NCBI GenBank assembly: GCA_018524345.1
Contig: JADQAZ010000004.1
Location: 62,001-126,000, forward strand
Length of the DNA stretch: 64,000 bases
Source of the DNA: Harenicola maris
GTDB lineage: Bacteria > Pseudomonadota > Alphaproteobacteria > Rhodobacterales > Rhodobacteraceae
Direction: 5' to 3'
The position numbers and the translations under genes are program-made. Positions 42,892 through 51,582 of the stretch are shown here, piece after piece (position 1 is the stretch's first letter; each line of letters opens with the position of its first letter). A model generated the notes under the pieces. The model was given only the letters and a program-made list of their open reading frames with translations. It did not search any database and was not told where the DNA came from.

Positions 42892-45234
42892 ATGAATATA
42901 CCTGATATTTTTGAGACGATGGACTATGGCCCCGCGCCCGAGAGCAATGCCGAGGCATTGGAGTGGATCGCGACCCATGGCGGCAAGTTTGGCCATTTCA
43001 TTGGCGGGGCTTTCACCAAGCCCGCCAAGGGGTTCGAGACCCGCAACCCCGCCACGGGGGCGGTTCTGGCGCAGGTGTCGCAGGCGGATAGCAAGGTTGT
43101 GGCCGAGGCTGTGGCCGCGGCGCGCAAGGCCCAGCCGAAGTGGGCCGCCCTGCCGGGCCATGGGCGGGCGAAGGTGCTCTATGCCTTGGCGCGTCTGTTG
43201 CAAAAGCATTCGCGGCTGTTTGCCGTGCTGGAGAGCATGGACAACGGCAAGCCGATCCGCGAGGCGCGGGATATCGATATCCCCCTTGCGACGCGGCATT
43301 TCTATTACCACGCGGGCATGGCGCAGCTGATGGAGGCTGAGCTGGCGGATCGCGCGGCTTTGGGCGTTTGCGGGCAGATTATTCCGTGGAATTTCCCGCT
43401 GCTGATGTTGGCGTGGAAGATCGCGCCTGCTTTGGCCATGGGCAATACGGTTGTCTTGAAGCCTGCGGAATATACGCCTTTGACCGCGCTCTTGTTTGCG
43501 CAGATTTGCGATGAGGCCGGGGTGCCTGCGGGGGTGGTGAATATCATCACTGGCGATGGGGAGACCGGGGCGGCTTTGGTTGAGGCGGAGGTCGATAAGG
43601 TCGCCTTCACCGGATCGACCGAGGTGGGCCGCGCCATTCGGCGGGCCACGGCGGGGACGGGCAAGTCCCTGACTTTGGAGCTGGGCGGCAAGAGCCCCTA
43701 TATCGTGTTCGACGATGCGGATCTGGACAGCGCCGTTGAGGGGCTGGTGGATGCGATCTGGTTCAATCAGGGGCAGGTTTGCTGCGCCGGTTCGCGCCTG
43801 TTGGTGCATGAGGCCGTGGCGGAGGATTTCTACAAGCGGCTGAAGGTGCGGATGGACGGTTTGCGGATCGGTGATCCGCTGGACAAATGCATTGATGTGG
43901 GCGCGGTGGTGGATCCTGTGCAGCTGGCGCAGATCACGTCGATGGTTGATGGGTGTTCCGAAGGCGAGGTGTATCGCGCCGATACGCCCCTGCCCGAGGG
44001 GTGCTTTTACCCGCCGACCCTGATTACGGGGCTGAGCGCGGCCTCGCCCCTGATGCAGGAGGAGATTTTCGGGCCGGTTCTGGTCTCGACCACCTTCCGC
44101 ACGCCGGTTGAGGCGGTGGAGCTGGCCAATAACACGCGCTACGGGCTGGCGGCGACCCTCTGGACCGAGAATGTGAACCTTGCGCTGGATATTGCGCCGA
44201 AGCTGGCGGCCGGGGTTGTCTGGGTCAATGCGACGAACCTGTTTGATGCGGCGGCGGGCTTTGGCGGGGTGCGCGAGAGCGGCTTTGGCCGCGAGGGCGG
44301 ATGGGAAGGGCTGCTGGCCTATACCAAGCCCAAGGTGGCTTTGAAGGGGGCGGCGGTGCCGGTGCCCTTTGCGGCGCCCGAGGGCGGCACGCGGCCCGAT
44401 CTGGACCGGACGGCGAAGATGTATGTCGGCGGCAAGCAGGCGCGGCCCGATAGCGGCTATTCCCAGGCGATCTGGGGGCCCAAGGGGGCCCTGCTCGGCC
44501 ATGTGGGGATCGGCAGCCGCAAGGATGTGCGCAACGCGGTCGAGGCCGCAGGCAAGGCGCGCGGCTGGGGCAAGACAACGGGGCATCTGCGGGCGCAGAT
44601 CCTGTTCTATCTGGCCGAGAACCTTTCCGCGCGGGCGGAGGAATTTGCAGGCCGGATCAGCGATCTGACTGGCACCAGCAAAGCCAAGGCCAGCGCCGAG
44701 GTGGAGGCCAGCATCGCGCGGCTGTTCACCTATGGCGCTTGGGCGGACAAGTTCGACGGCGCGGCCAAGCCCGTGCCGATGCGCGGCGTGGCCCTTGCCA
44801 TGAACGAGCCGGTGGGCATCATTGGGGCGCTTTGCCCCGGGGAGGCGCCGCTGCTCGGGCTGGTCACGGCCATTAGCCCTGCGATGGCCATGGGCGCACC
44901 CGTGGTGGCCGTGGCGTCAGAGGCCTTCCCTCTGGCGGCGACGGATTTCTACCAGCTGCTCGATACCTCCGACGTGCCCGCAGGGGCGGTCAATATCCTG
45001 ACCGGCCCTGTGGCGGATCTCGGCGCGACTCTGGCCGCGCATCTGGAGGTGGATACGCTGTGGAACTTCGCCGATCCGGCGCTTGATGCCGATCTGCAAA
45101 GCGCGGCGGCGGGCAATGTGAAACGCACGTGGACGCAGCGCATGGACTGGAGCGCGCCGCAGGCCGAGGGCCGTGCCTTCTTGCAGGCGGCAAGCGAGGT
45201 CAAAACCGTCTGGGTGCCCTACGGCGAGGGGTAA
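42892..45234 (+). CDS. Two-domain aldehyde dehydrogenase (ALDH16 type)
   Basis: A 780-residue protein with two ALDH modules. The first (about 30-500) is complete: IIPWNFPLLM, FTGSTEVG, LELGGKSP (general-base Glu near 264) and GQVCCAGSRLL (catalytic Cys near 297). The second (about 500-780) lacks a catalytic Cys and is truncated. This matches the ALDH16 family; bacterial members, including one from a marine Rhodobacterales studied structurally, keep the active-site Cys that the human protein has lost. The start MNIPDIFETMDYG lies just after deoC. Confidence 0.88.
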   Translation: MNIPDIFETMDYGPAPESNAEALEWIATHGGKFGHFIGGAFTKPAKGFETRNPATGAVLAQVSQADSKVVAEAVAAARKAQPKWAALPGHGRAKVLYALARLLQKHSRLFAVLESMDNGKPIREARDIDIPLATRHFYYHAGMAQLMEAELADRAALGVCGQIIPWNFPLLMLAWKIAPALAMGNTVVLKPAEYTPLTALLFAQICDEAGVPAGVVNIITGDGETGAALVEAEVDKVAFTGSTEVGRAIRRATAGTGKSLTLELGGKSPYIVFDDADLDSAVEGLVDAIWFNQGQVCCAGSRLLVHEAVAEDFYKRLKVRMDGLRIGDPLDKCIDVGAVVDPVQLAQITSMVDGCSEGEVYRADTPLPEGCFYPPTLITGLSAASPLMQEEIFGPVLVSTTFRTPVEAVELANNTRYGLAATLWTENVNLALDIAPKLAAGVVWVNATNLFDAAAGFGGVRESGFGREGGWEGLLAYTKPKVALKGAAVPVPFAAPEGGTRPDLDRTAKMYVGGKQARPDSGYSQAIWGPKGALLGHVGIGSRKDVRNAVEAAGKARGWGKTTGHLRAQILFYLAENLSARAEEFAGRISDLTGTSKAKASAEVEASIARLFTYGAWADKFDGAAKPVPMRGVALAMNEPVGIIGALCPGEAPLLGLVTAISPAMAMGAPVVAVASEAFPLAATDFYQLLDTSDVPAGAVNILTGPVADLGATLAAHLEVDTLWNFADPALDADLQSAAAGNVKRTWTQRMDWSAPQAEGRAFLQAASEVKTVWVPYGEG

Positions 45235-45241
45235 TGCCCTG

Positions 45242-45274
45242 TTTCTTATTGGGAAAAGTATCCCCGCCGGAGGC
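45242..45274 (-). repeat. Dispersed convergent-junction repeat, copy C
   Basis: Minus strand: GCCTCCGGCGGGGATA followed by CTTTTCCCAATAAGAAA. It starts 7 bases after the ALDH stop and lies between convergent ALDH16 and gabD genes. The left 16 bases are identical to copy A. Confidence 0.75.
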
Positions 45275-45297
45275 CTAAAATCGCCGCGCAGCGGCTC

Positions 45298-45349
45298 CCA
45301 CCCCTACCGCAAGCGGTGAGGGTGGCAGAGATTTTTCGTCGAAAAATCT
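45298..45349. repeat. GC hairpin followed by 21-bp A/T palindrome, copy 3
   Basis: A 13-bp-arm hairpin with two mismatches (45298-45325, CCACCCCTACCGC arm) is followed at once by AGATTTTTCG-T-CGAAAAATCT (45329-45349), the third copy of the A/T palindrome. Both lie 29-80 bases beyond the gabD stop. Confidence 0.72.
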
Positions 45350-45377
45350 GAAGGGGAGCCGGAGGCCCCCCTTTGTC

Positions 45378-46850
45378 TTAGACTGACAGGCAGGTGTATT
45401 TCATCTCGAGGTAGTCCTCCATGCCGTGGCGGGAGCCCTCTCGGCCGAGGCCGGATTGTTTGACGCCGCCGAAGGGCGCCACTTCGGTGGAGATGATGCC
45501 GGTGTTGATGCCGACGATGCCGTATTCGAGGGCTTCGCTGACGCGGGTCGCGCGGGAGAGGCCCTCGGTATAGGCATAGGCGGCGAGGCCGAAGATGGTG
45601 TCATTGGCCATTTCGACAACTTCTGCCTCTGTGTCGAATTTGAACAGCGGGGCGAAGGGGCCGAAGGTTTCTTCTTTGGCGAAGACCATGTCTTGGGTCG
45701 CGCCGGTGACGATGGTGGGCTCGAAGAAGGTGCCGCCGAGGCTGTGGGGCGCGCCGCCGAGGATGACCTCTGCGCCTTTGGATTTGGCGTCCTCGAGATG
45801 GGCCTCGACCTTTTCCATGCCTGCTTTGTTGATCAGGGGGCCGAAGGCGGTGCCTTCCTCCATGCCGTTGCCGACCTTCATCTCGGCCACTTTCTCTTTC
45901 AGCTTGGCGGCGAAGGCGTCGTAGATGCCCGCTTGGACATAAATCCGGTTGGCGCAGACGCAGGTTTGGCCGTTGTTGCGGAATTTGCAGATGATCGCGC
46001 CCTCGACCGCCTTATCAAGGTCGGCGTCGTCGAAGACGATGAAGGGGGCGTTTCCGCCCAGTTCCATGGAGCATTTCATCACCTGATCTGCCGCTTGGGA
46101 CAGCAGGATGCGGCCCACTTGGGTGGAGCCTGTGAAGGTGAGTTTGCGCACCAGCGGGTTTTCGCAGAATTCCTTGCCGATGGGGCTGCTTTCGGAGCTT
46201 GGCACGACCGAGAAGACGCCTGCGGGGATGCCCGCCCGTTCGGCCAGCACGGCGAGGGCGAGGGCGGAGAGGGGGGTGTCCTCTGCCGGTTTGGCGACGA
46301 AGGCGCAGCCTGCGGCCAGAGCGGGGGCGGCCTTGCGGGTGATCATGGCGTTGGGGAAGTTCCACGGGGTGATGGACCCCACGACCCCGATGGGTTGTTT
46401 GATCACATGGATGCGTTTGTCGGGCGCGTGGCCGGGGATGATTTCGCCGTAGACGCGTTTTGCCTCCTCTGCGAACCATTCGACGAAGCTGGCCCCATAG
46501 GCGATTTCGCCTTTGGCCTCGGCCAGCGGTTTGCCCATTTCCATGGTCAGGATGGTGCCGAGATCGTCCTGCGCCGCCATCATCAGGTCATACCATTTGC
46601 GCAGGATATTGGTGCGTTCCTTGGCGGTTTTGGCGGCCCATGTTTTTTGTGCCTTGTGGGCGCCTTTGATGGCCTCTGCCACGTCTTCGCGGGCGAGGTC
46701 GGGGACTTGCGCGATTTCCTCGCCGGTGGCGGGGTTGATGACGGGGAAGGTTTTGCCGCTGGCGGCATCAACCCATGCGCCGTTGATATAGGCCTTGGAG
46801 GCCACGAGGGCGGGGTCATTCAGCAGGGATGTCAGGGTGTCGTTGGGCAT
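45378..46850 (-). CDS. gabD: Succinate-semialdehyde dehydrogenase
   Basis: A 490-residue NAD(P)-dependent aldehyde dehydrogenase that oxidises succinate semialdehyde from GABA breakdown. SITPWNFPNAMITRK, FTGSTQVGR, MELGGNAP (Glu near 262) and NNGQTCVCANR (catalytic Cys near 296) are typical of GabD, as is the C-terminal GLGREGSRHGMEDYLE. No GABA aminotransferase is adjacent. It is convergent with the ALDH16 gene. Confidence 0.92.
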   Translation of the reverse strand: MPNDTLTSLLNDPALVASKAYINGAWVDAASGKTFPVINPATGEEIAQVPDLAREDVAEAIKGAHKAQKTWAAKTAKERTNILRKWYDLMMAAQDDLGTILTMEMGKPLAEAKGEIAYGASFVEWFAEEAKRVYGEIIPGHAPDKRIHVIKQPIGVVGSITPWNFPNAMITRKAAPALAAGCAFVAKPAEDTPLSALALAVLAERAGIPAGVFSVVPSSESSPIGKEFCENPLVRKLTFTGSTQVGRILLSQAADQVMKCSMELGGNAPFIVFDDADLDKAVEGAIICKFRNNGQTCVCANRIYVQAGIYDAFAAKLKEKVAEMKVGNGMEEGTAFGPLINKAGMEKVEAHLEDAKSKGAEVILGGAPHSLGGTFFEPTIVTGATQDMVFAKEETFGPFAPLFKFDTEAEVVEMANDTIFGLAAYAYTEGLSRATRVSEALEYGIVGINTGIISTEVAPFGGVKQSGLGREGSRHGMEDYLEMKYTCLSV

Positions 46851-46897
46851 CGGGTGTCCTTTGGGCAGCTGTGAATCTCAAACGCTTTGGGCGCAAC

Positions 46898-47899
46898 TTA
46901 ACTGTTTGCGGCGAAACGGCCAGCCCATGTTGGCAGGGTATCGCCGGGGGCGGGGCGGGCGGCGTGGACGCCGCGGGCGATGGCGCGGGCGAGGGTGGTG
47001 GCCGCGGCATGGCCGAGGTGGAGGGGGTCTTGTTCCGGATCGCCAAGGGGTTTGGCCCCTGTGGCCACGGCAAAGACGAGGTCGCCGTCGAAGGGGGTAT
47101 GGGAGGGGACCAGCGCGCGGGCCATGCCGTCATGGGCAGCTGTGGCCATGCGCTGGGCCTGCGCTTGGGTCAGGGCGGCGTCGGTGGCGACGATGGCGAT
47201 GGTGGTGGCCTCGCGCGGGCCGCCGCCCTTGATGGGGGGCGTGGCGCCGGGGTTGGCGGGGTGGACCTTTTTGATGCCGCCGTATTCGGCGTCGATTTCC
47301 CATGGGGCAGCCCAGAAGACCGGCCCGTCGTCCACGGTGGCGGAGCCGACGGCGTTGACCCCCACCAGCGCGCCGACCGTATGGCCGGAGGGCAGGACGA
47401 GGGAGGCGGAGCCGAGGCCGCCCTTGAGGGTGGCGGTGGTGGCGCCTGTGCCGCAGCCCTCTGTCCCGATTTCGAAGGTTTCGGCGGCATTGACGAGGGC
47501 CTTGCGGCCGAGAGATTTATAGGGGTTTTCGGGCCAGTTTTTATCGCCGCCATTGAGCATATCGAAGAGGATCGCGCCGGGGACGATGGGGATGTTCTGG
47601 TCCCCAACGGCAAAGCCGCGTCCGGCCTCGCGCAGGGCATCGGCCACGCCGGAGGGGGCGTCCAGCCCGAAGGCGGAGCCGCCCGAGAGCACCAGCGCGT
47701 CCACCTGTTGCACCAGTTTGTCCGGCGCGAGCAGGTCTGTCTCCCGCGTGCCGGGGGCGCCGCCCATGACGTGGACCGCCGCCGTGGCGGGGGCATCGCA
47801 CAGAAGGACGGTGACGCCGGTTTTCACGGCCTCATCGGAGGCATTGCCGACCGTCAGGCCGGGGACATCGGTTATCAGGTTGCGGGGGCCGGGTTTCAT
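46898..47899 (-). CDS. P1 family (S58, DmpA-like) peptidase
   Basis: A 333-residue Ntn-type hydrolase related to DmpA/BapA aminopeptidases, which split themselves into two chains. LITDVPGLTVGNASD, LSGGSAFGLDAPSGVADALRE, ATLKGGLGSASL and VGALVGVNAVGSA are family blocks, and REATTIAIVATDAALTQAQ probably contains the N-terminal nucleophile Thr of the small chain. Members act on D-, beta- or L-amino-terminal peptides. Its ATG overlaps the stop of the peptide-type ABC ATPase gene, so it probably processes the imported peptide. Confidence 0.88.
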   Translation of the reverse strand: MKPGPRNLITDVPGLTVGNASDEAVKTGVTVLLCDAPATAAVHVMGGAPGTRETDLLAPDKLVQQVDALVLSGGSAFGLDAPSGVADALREAGRGFAVGDQNIPIVPGAILFDMLNGGDKNWPENPYKSLGRKALVNAAETFEIGTEGCGTGATTATLKGGLGSASLVLPSGHTVGALVGVNAVGSATVDDGPVFWAAPWEIDAEYGGIKKVHPANPGATPPIKGGGPREATTIAIVATDAALTQAQAQRMATAAHDGMARALVPSHTPFDGDLVFAVATGAKPLGDPEQDPLHLGHAAATTLARAIARGVHAARPAPGDTLPTWAGRFAANS

Positions 47900-49458
47900 A
47901 TCGTTTCCAATCTGGGGGCGGCGGCAAGGAGGGCGCGGGTATAGGGGTGCTGGGGCGTGCGGAAGATATCCTCCGTCGGGCCGGTTTCGACGATTTTGCC
48001 CGCTTGCATGACCATGGTGCGGTCTGTCACCGCGCGCACCACCGTCAGGTCATGGGAGATGAACAGGTATGTCAGGGCGTAGCGGGCCTGCAGGTCTGCC
48101 AGCAGATCGAGGATCTGGGCGCGGACCTGCACGTCGAGGGCGGAGACGGCCTCGTCCAGCACGATCAGGTCGGGCTGTGCGATGAGGGCGCGGGCCAGTG
48201 CGATGCGCTGGCGTTGGCCGCCGGAGAATTCATGTGGGTATTTGTGCGCGTCTTCGGGGGAGAGGCCGGTGTCGGTCAGGGCCTTGGCGATGCGGTCTGG
48301 CAGGTCTTTGGGTATGCCCGAGAGGTGGAAGGGTTCGCGCAGAATGCGCGAGACGCGGTGGCGGGGATTGAAGCTGCTGTAGGGGTCTTGGAAGACGACC
48401 TGCATTTTCTGGCGGGTCTCGGCGGGCATATCGGGGGTGACGGGCGCCTCGGCGAGGGTGATGGCGCCCTCTTGCAGGGCGTCGAGGCCGAGGATGGCGC
48501 GGGTGAGGGTGGATTTGCCGCAGCCGCTTTCGCCCACGAGGCCGAGGCTTTCGCCGCGTTTGATGTCAAAGCTGACCCTGTCGACGGCGCGCAGCTCGCC
48601 CGGCGGGGAGAAGGGGGTTTCGCGGGCCGTGGGGTAGATGCGGGTGGCGTTTTGCACGCGCAGCAGGGGCCTGCCCTTGGGCGGGGCCGCGCGGCGCGGG
48701 CTGTGGGCGGCGGCGGCGAGGAGCGCGCCGGTATAGGCGTGCTGCGGCGCGGTGAGGGTGCTGCGGGCGGGGCCGGATTCCAGCAGCTGGCCGTTTTGCA
48801 TCACGGCGATCCTGTCGGCCAGCTGCGAAACCACAGCGAGGTCATGGGTGATGAGCAGCAGGGCCATGCCGTCCTGTTGCACGAGATCTTGCAGCAGGGT
48901 CAGGATCTGCGCCTGAGTGGTGACATCGAGGGCGGTTGTCGGCTCGTCCGCGATGAGGACGCGGGGGCGCAGGGCCACGGCCATGGCGATGCAGACGCGC
49001 TGGCGCTGGCCGCCGGAGAGCTGGTGCGGGTAGCGGTCTGGCGGGACTTTTTCGGGCGGCAGGCCGACGCGGGCGAGGGTTTGGGCGGCGATTTCCTGCG
49101 CCTTGGCGCGGGAGGCCACGCCGTGGATGCGCAGGGTTTCGGCCACCTGAGCGCCGATGGTTTGCACGGGGTTGAGGGCGGTCATCGGCTCTTGAAAGAT
49201 CATGCCGATGTCATTGCCGCGGATCGCGCACATGCGCCTCTCGGGGGTTTGGCGCAGGTCCTGCCCGTCGAAGGTGATGCTGCCTGTGGTGCGGGCGGCG
49301 CGGGGCAGCAGGCCCATGATCGACAGGGCGGTCATGGATTTGCCGGAGCCGCTCTCTCCCACCAGTCCTGTGATCTGGGCGGGTTCGAGGGAGAGGGAGA
49401 CATCGCGCAGGATCGGGTGGGTGCCGATGGTGAGCGAGAGGTTGGAGATTTCGATCAT
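47896..49458 (-). CDS. Peptide-type ABC transporter, fused double ATPase
   Basis: A 520-residue protein with two ATP-binding cassettes, a DppD-like and a DppF-like unit in one chain. First cassette: Walker [10 protein letters not shown], signature LSGGQRQR, Walker B LIADEP. Second (from about 265): [24 protein letters not shown]. It powers the coupled permeases DppB/DppC. Both cassettes look active. Confidence 0.93.
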   Translation of the reverse strand: MIEISNLSLTIGTHPILRDVSLSLEPAQITGLVGESGSGKSMTALSIMGLLPRAARTTGSITFDGQDLRQTPERRMCAIRGNDIGMIFQEPMTALNPVQTIGAQVAETLRIHGVASRAKAQEIAAQTLARVGLPPEKVPPDRYPHQLSGGQRQRVCIAMAVALRPRVLIADEPTTALDVTTQAQILTLLQDLVQQDGMALLLITHDLAVVSQLADRIAVMQNGQLLESGPARSTLTAPQHAYTGALLAAAAHSPRRAAPPKGRPLLRVQNATRIYPTARETPFSPPGELRAVDRVSFDIKRGESLGLVGESGCGKSTLTRAILGLDALQEGAITLAEAPVTPDMPAETRQKMQVVFQDPYSSFNPRHRVSRILREPFHLSGIPKDLPDRIAKALTDTGLSPEDAHKYPHEFSGGQRQRIALARALIAQPDLIVLDEAVSALDVQVRAQILDLLADLQARYALTYLFISHDLTVVRAVTDRTMVMQAGKIVETGPTEDIFRTPQHPYTRALLAAAPRLETI

Positions 49459-50276
49459 GACACCGCCCTGCGCAGGCGCGGGTCGAGCAGGTCGCGCAGC
49501 CCGTCGCCCATGAGGTTCAGCCCCAGCACCGTCAGGATGATGCAGCCTGCGGGGAACATGGCGAGACCGGGGTTGGAGTAGAACAGGGTTTGGGATTCGG
49601 CCAGCATGCGGCCCCAGCTGGGCGTGGGGGGCTGTGCGCCGAGGCCGACGTAGGACAGGCCCGCCTCGGCCAGGATCCCCAGCGAGAACTGGATCGTGCC
49701 CTGCACCACCAGCAGGTTGGCGATATTGGGCAGGATATGTTCGGCGGAGATGCGGGCGCGGGATTTGCCCGCGACGCGGGCGGCGAGGATGAAGTCGCGG
49801 GTCCAGAGCGAGAGCGCCGCGCCACGGGCGACGCGGGCGAAGACGGGGATGTTGAAGATGCCGATGGCGAGGATCGCATTGAGGGCCGAGGGCCCTGCCA
49901 CCGCCGTGATCAGGATGGCGATGACCAGCGAGGGGAAGGCAAAGATCAGGTCATTGCCGCGCATCAGGACCTCATCCGCCCAAGTGCCGCGATGGGCGGC
50001 GGCGGCGAGGCCGAGGGGCACGCCGAGGGCGATGCCGATGCCCACCGCCACCAGCGCCACGGCGATGGAGGTGCGTGCGCCGATCATCAGCATCGACAGC
50101 AGGTCGCGGCCCAGATGGTCGGTGCCCAGCAGGTGGGCGCCGCCGGGAGGCGCAAGTTTGCCGGCGATGTTCACGCCTGTCACGCTGTGGGGTGTGTAAA
50201 ACAGGCTGACGAGTGCGGCGGCGAGGAAGAGGCCGGTGAGCAGGGCGCCGATTTTAAGCTGGATCGGGGTTCTCAT
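49455..50276 (-). CDS. Peptide-type ABC transporter permease, DppC family
   Basis: A 273-residue permease with about five or six helices. The family start GAHLLGTDHLGRDLLSMLMIGARTS (in parts: LLGTDHLGRDLLS) and the EAA loop region AARVAGKSRARISAEHILPN are present. I start at MRTPIQLKIG, overlapping the DppB stop; the longer frame upstream is Arg/His-rich and lies in dppB. Paired with DppB it forms the channel for di- or oligopeptides. Confidence 0.92.
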   Translation of the reverse strand: MRTPIQLKIGALLTGLFLAAALVSLFYTPHSVTGVNIAGKLAPPGGAHLLGTDHLGRDLLSMLMIGARTSIAVALVAVGIGIALGVPLGLAAAAHRGTWADEVLMRGNDLIFAFPSLVIAILITAVAGPSALNAILAIGIFNIPVFARVARGAALSLWTRDFILAARVAGKSRARISAEHILPNIANLLVVQGTIQFSLGILAEAGLSYVGLGAQPPTPSWGRMLAESQTLFYSNPGLAMFPAGCIILTVLGLNLMGDGLRDLLDPRLRRAVS

Positions 50277-51217
50277 CGGCGGCGCAGCCTCGGGTCGACC
50301 AGCGCATAGGCGATGTCGACAAGGAAGGTGACTGTGATCACGGCGAAGACCAGCAGCATGACCACGCTTTCGACCACGATGAGGTCGCGCTGGGTGATGC
50401 CCTGAAAGATCAGGCGGCCAAGGCCGGGCAGGTAGAAGACGTTTTCGATGATGATGGCCCCTGCGAGGAGGAAGCTGAACTGCAGCCCGATGATGGTGAG
50501 CACCGGGATCAGCGCGTTGCGGAAGGCGTGGCGGCGGATGGCCTGCCCCTCGCTCAGCCCCTTGGCGCGGGCGGTGCGGATGAAATCCGCGTCCAGCGTT
50601 TCGATGACAGAGGAGCGCATGACCCGGGCGAGGATGGAGGCCTGCGGCAGGGCGAGCGCGACGGCGGGCAGGGTGAGGGCCCGCATGGCGGGGCCGAAGC
50701 CTGCCTCCCACCCCGGAAAGCCGCCAGCGGGGAAGATGCGATAGGTGATGGCGAAGGCCAGCACCAAGAGCATGCCGAACCAGAAGTTCGGCACCGCGAT
50801 GCCGAGCTGCGTTATGCCCATGATGCCGTAATCCGCCGCGCGGCCGCGCAGGGCCGCCGCCAGAAGCCCCACGGGCAGGGCGATCAGGGTGGAGAGGATC
50901 AGCGCATAGAGCGCGAGCGGCAGCGAGACGAGGATGCGTTGGGCCACGAGGTCGGCCACGGGGACGCGGTAGGTGTATGAGGTGCCGAAATCGCCCGTCA
51001 GCATGCCCCCCGCCCATGCCAGGTAGCGCGCGACGAGGCCCTTATCGAGGCCGAGTTCGCTGCGCAGGGCGGCCTCTGCCTCGGGCGAGGCATTGAGGCC
51101 GAGCATGAAGGAGGCGGTGTCGCCGGGGATGACCTCTATCACGCAGAACACCACGAGGGAGGCCGCGAGGAGCGATAGGCACAAGGAGAGGAGCCGGAAG
51201 GCGGCGAAGCGGATCAT
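50273..51217 (-). CDS. Peptide-type ABC transporter permease, DppB family
   Basis: A 314-residue permease. The N-terminus FRLLSLCLSLLAASLVVFCV and VIPGDTASFMLG, GDFGTSYTYRVPVADLV and ARAKGLSEGQAIRRHAFRN (EAA loop) are typical of DppB/OppB. First visible gene of the operon. A separate substrate-binding protein, normally first, is missing; the upstream 355 bp are structured and non-coding. Confidence 0.93.
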   Translation of the reverse strand: MIRFAAFRLLSLCLSLLAASLVVFCVIEVIPGDTASFMLGLNASPEAEAALRSELGLDKGLVARYLAWAGGMLTGDFGTSYTYRVPVADLVAQRILVSLPLALYALILSTLIALPVGLLAAALRGRAADYGIMGITQLGIAVPNFWFGMLLVLAFAITYRIFPAGGFPGWEAGFGPAMRALTLPAVALALPQASILARVMRSSVIETLDADFIRTARAKGLSEGQAIRRHAFRNALIPVLTIIGLQFSFLLAGAIIIENVFYLPGLGRLIFQGITQRDLIVVESVVMLLVFAVITVTFLVDIAYALVDPRLRRR

Positions 51218-51306
51218 AGGGGGAGCCTAATGCAGGGTTCCGGCGGGGGCCAGAGGGCGATTGCGCCTTGGTGTATGGCGGCCAATTGGGCGGCGCGGGA
51301 TGTGAC

Positions 51307-51407
51307 AGAGGGGGGCGGCGGCAGCCCTTTGCCCCCCTCTGCAATCTATCAGCCCGCGCCGCCCTCCCGTTGGGCAGGGGGCGGCGTGGTCTCCCTCTGA
51401 TAGATTG
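51307..51407. other. Structured non-coding block upstream of the ABC operon
   Basis: Two adjacent inverted repeats: AGAGGGGGGC / GCCCCCCTCT (51307-51340), then an 11-bp perfect pair, CAATCTATCAG / CTGATAGATTG (51342-51352 and 51397-51407), enclosing an 8-bp pair, CGCCGCCC / GGGCGGCG. It lies in the 365-bp gap between dppB and the divergent LysR gene. It could be a 5' leader, a small RNA or an attenuator. No riboswitch class that I know matches. Confidence 0.55.
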
Positions 51408-51582
51408 GTGCCCCTTGTCATGATGCGCGCTGTTGGAGGCCAACCTTCGGACCCGGCCTGTGTGGGGCGCGCCCCGTGACGGGGGGCGGTTTGCTCACAG
51501 GTGCAGCCATAGCAGGGTTGATCTGCAAGGGATAACGGCAATAATTTGGGTTTAACGTGAGAATTATTTATGGATGGTTGCG

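Noticed and set aside
45426-46874. 482-codon plus-strand frame opposite gabD
   Set aside because: Antisense shadow; gabD has all ALDH motifs.
47947-49581. 544-codon plus-strand frame opposite the ABC ATPase
   Set aside because: Shadow of a strongly conserved gene; the translation is low-complexity Gly/Ala/Asp.
51227-51541. 104-codon minus-strand frame upstream of dppB
   Set aside because: Overlaps the inverted repeats; Arg/Pro/Cys-rich without ribosome site or family. Better read as structured non-coding DNA.
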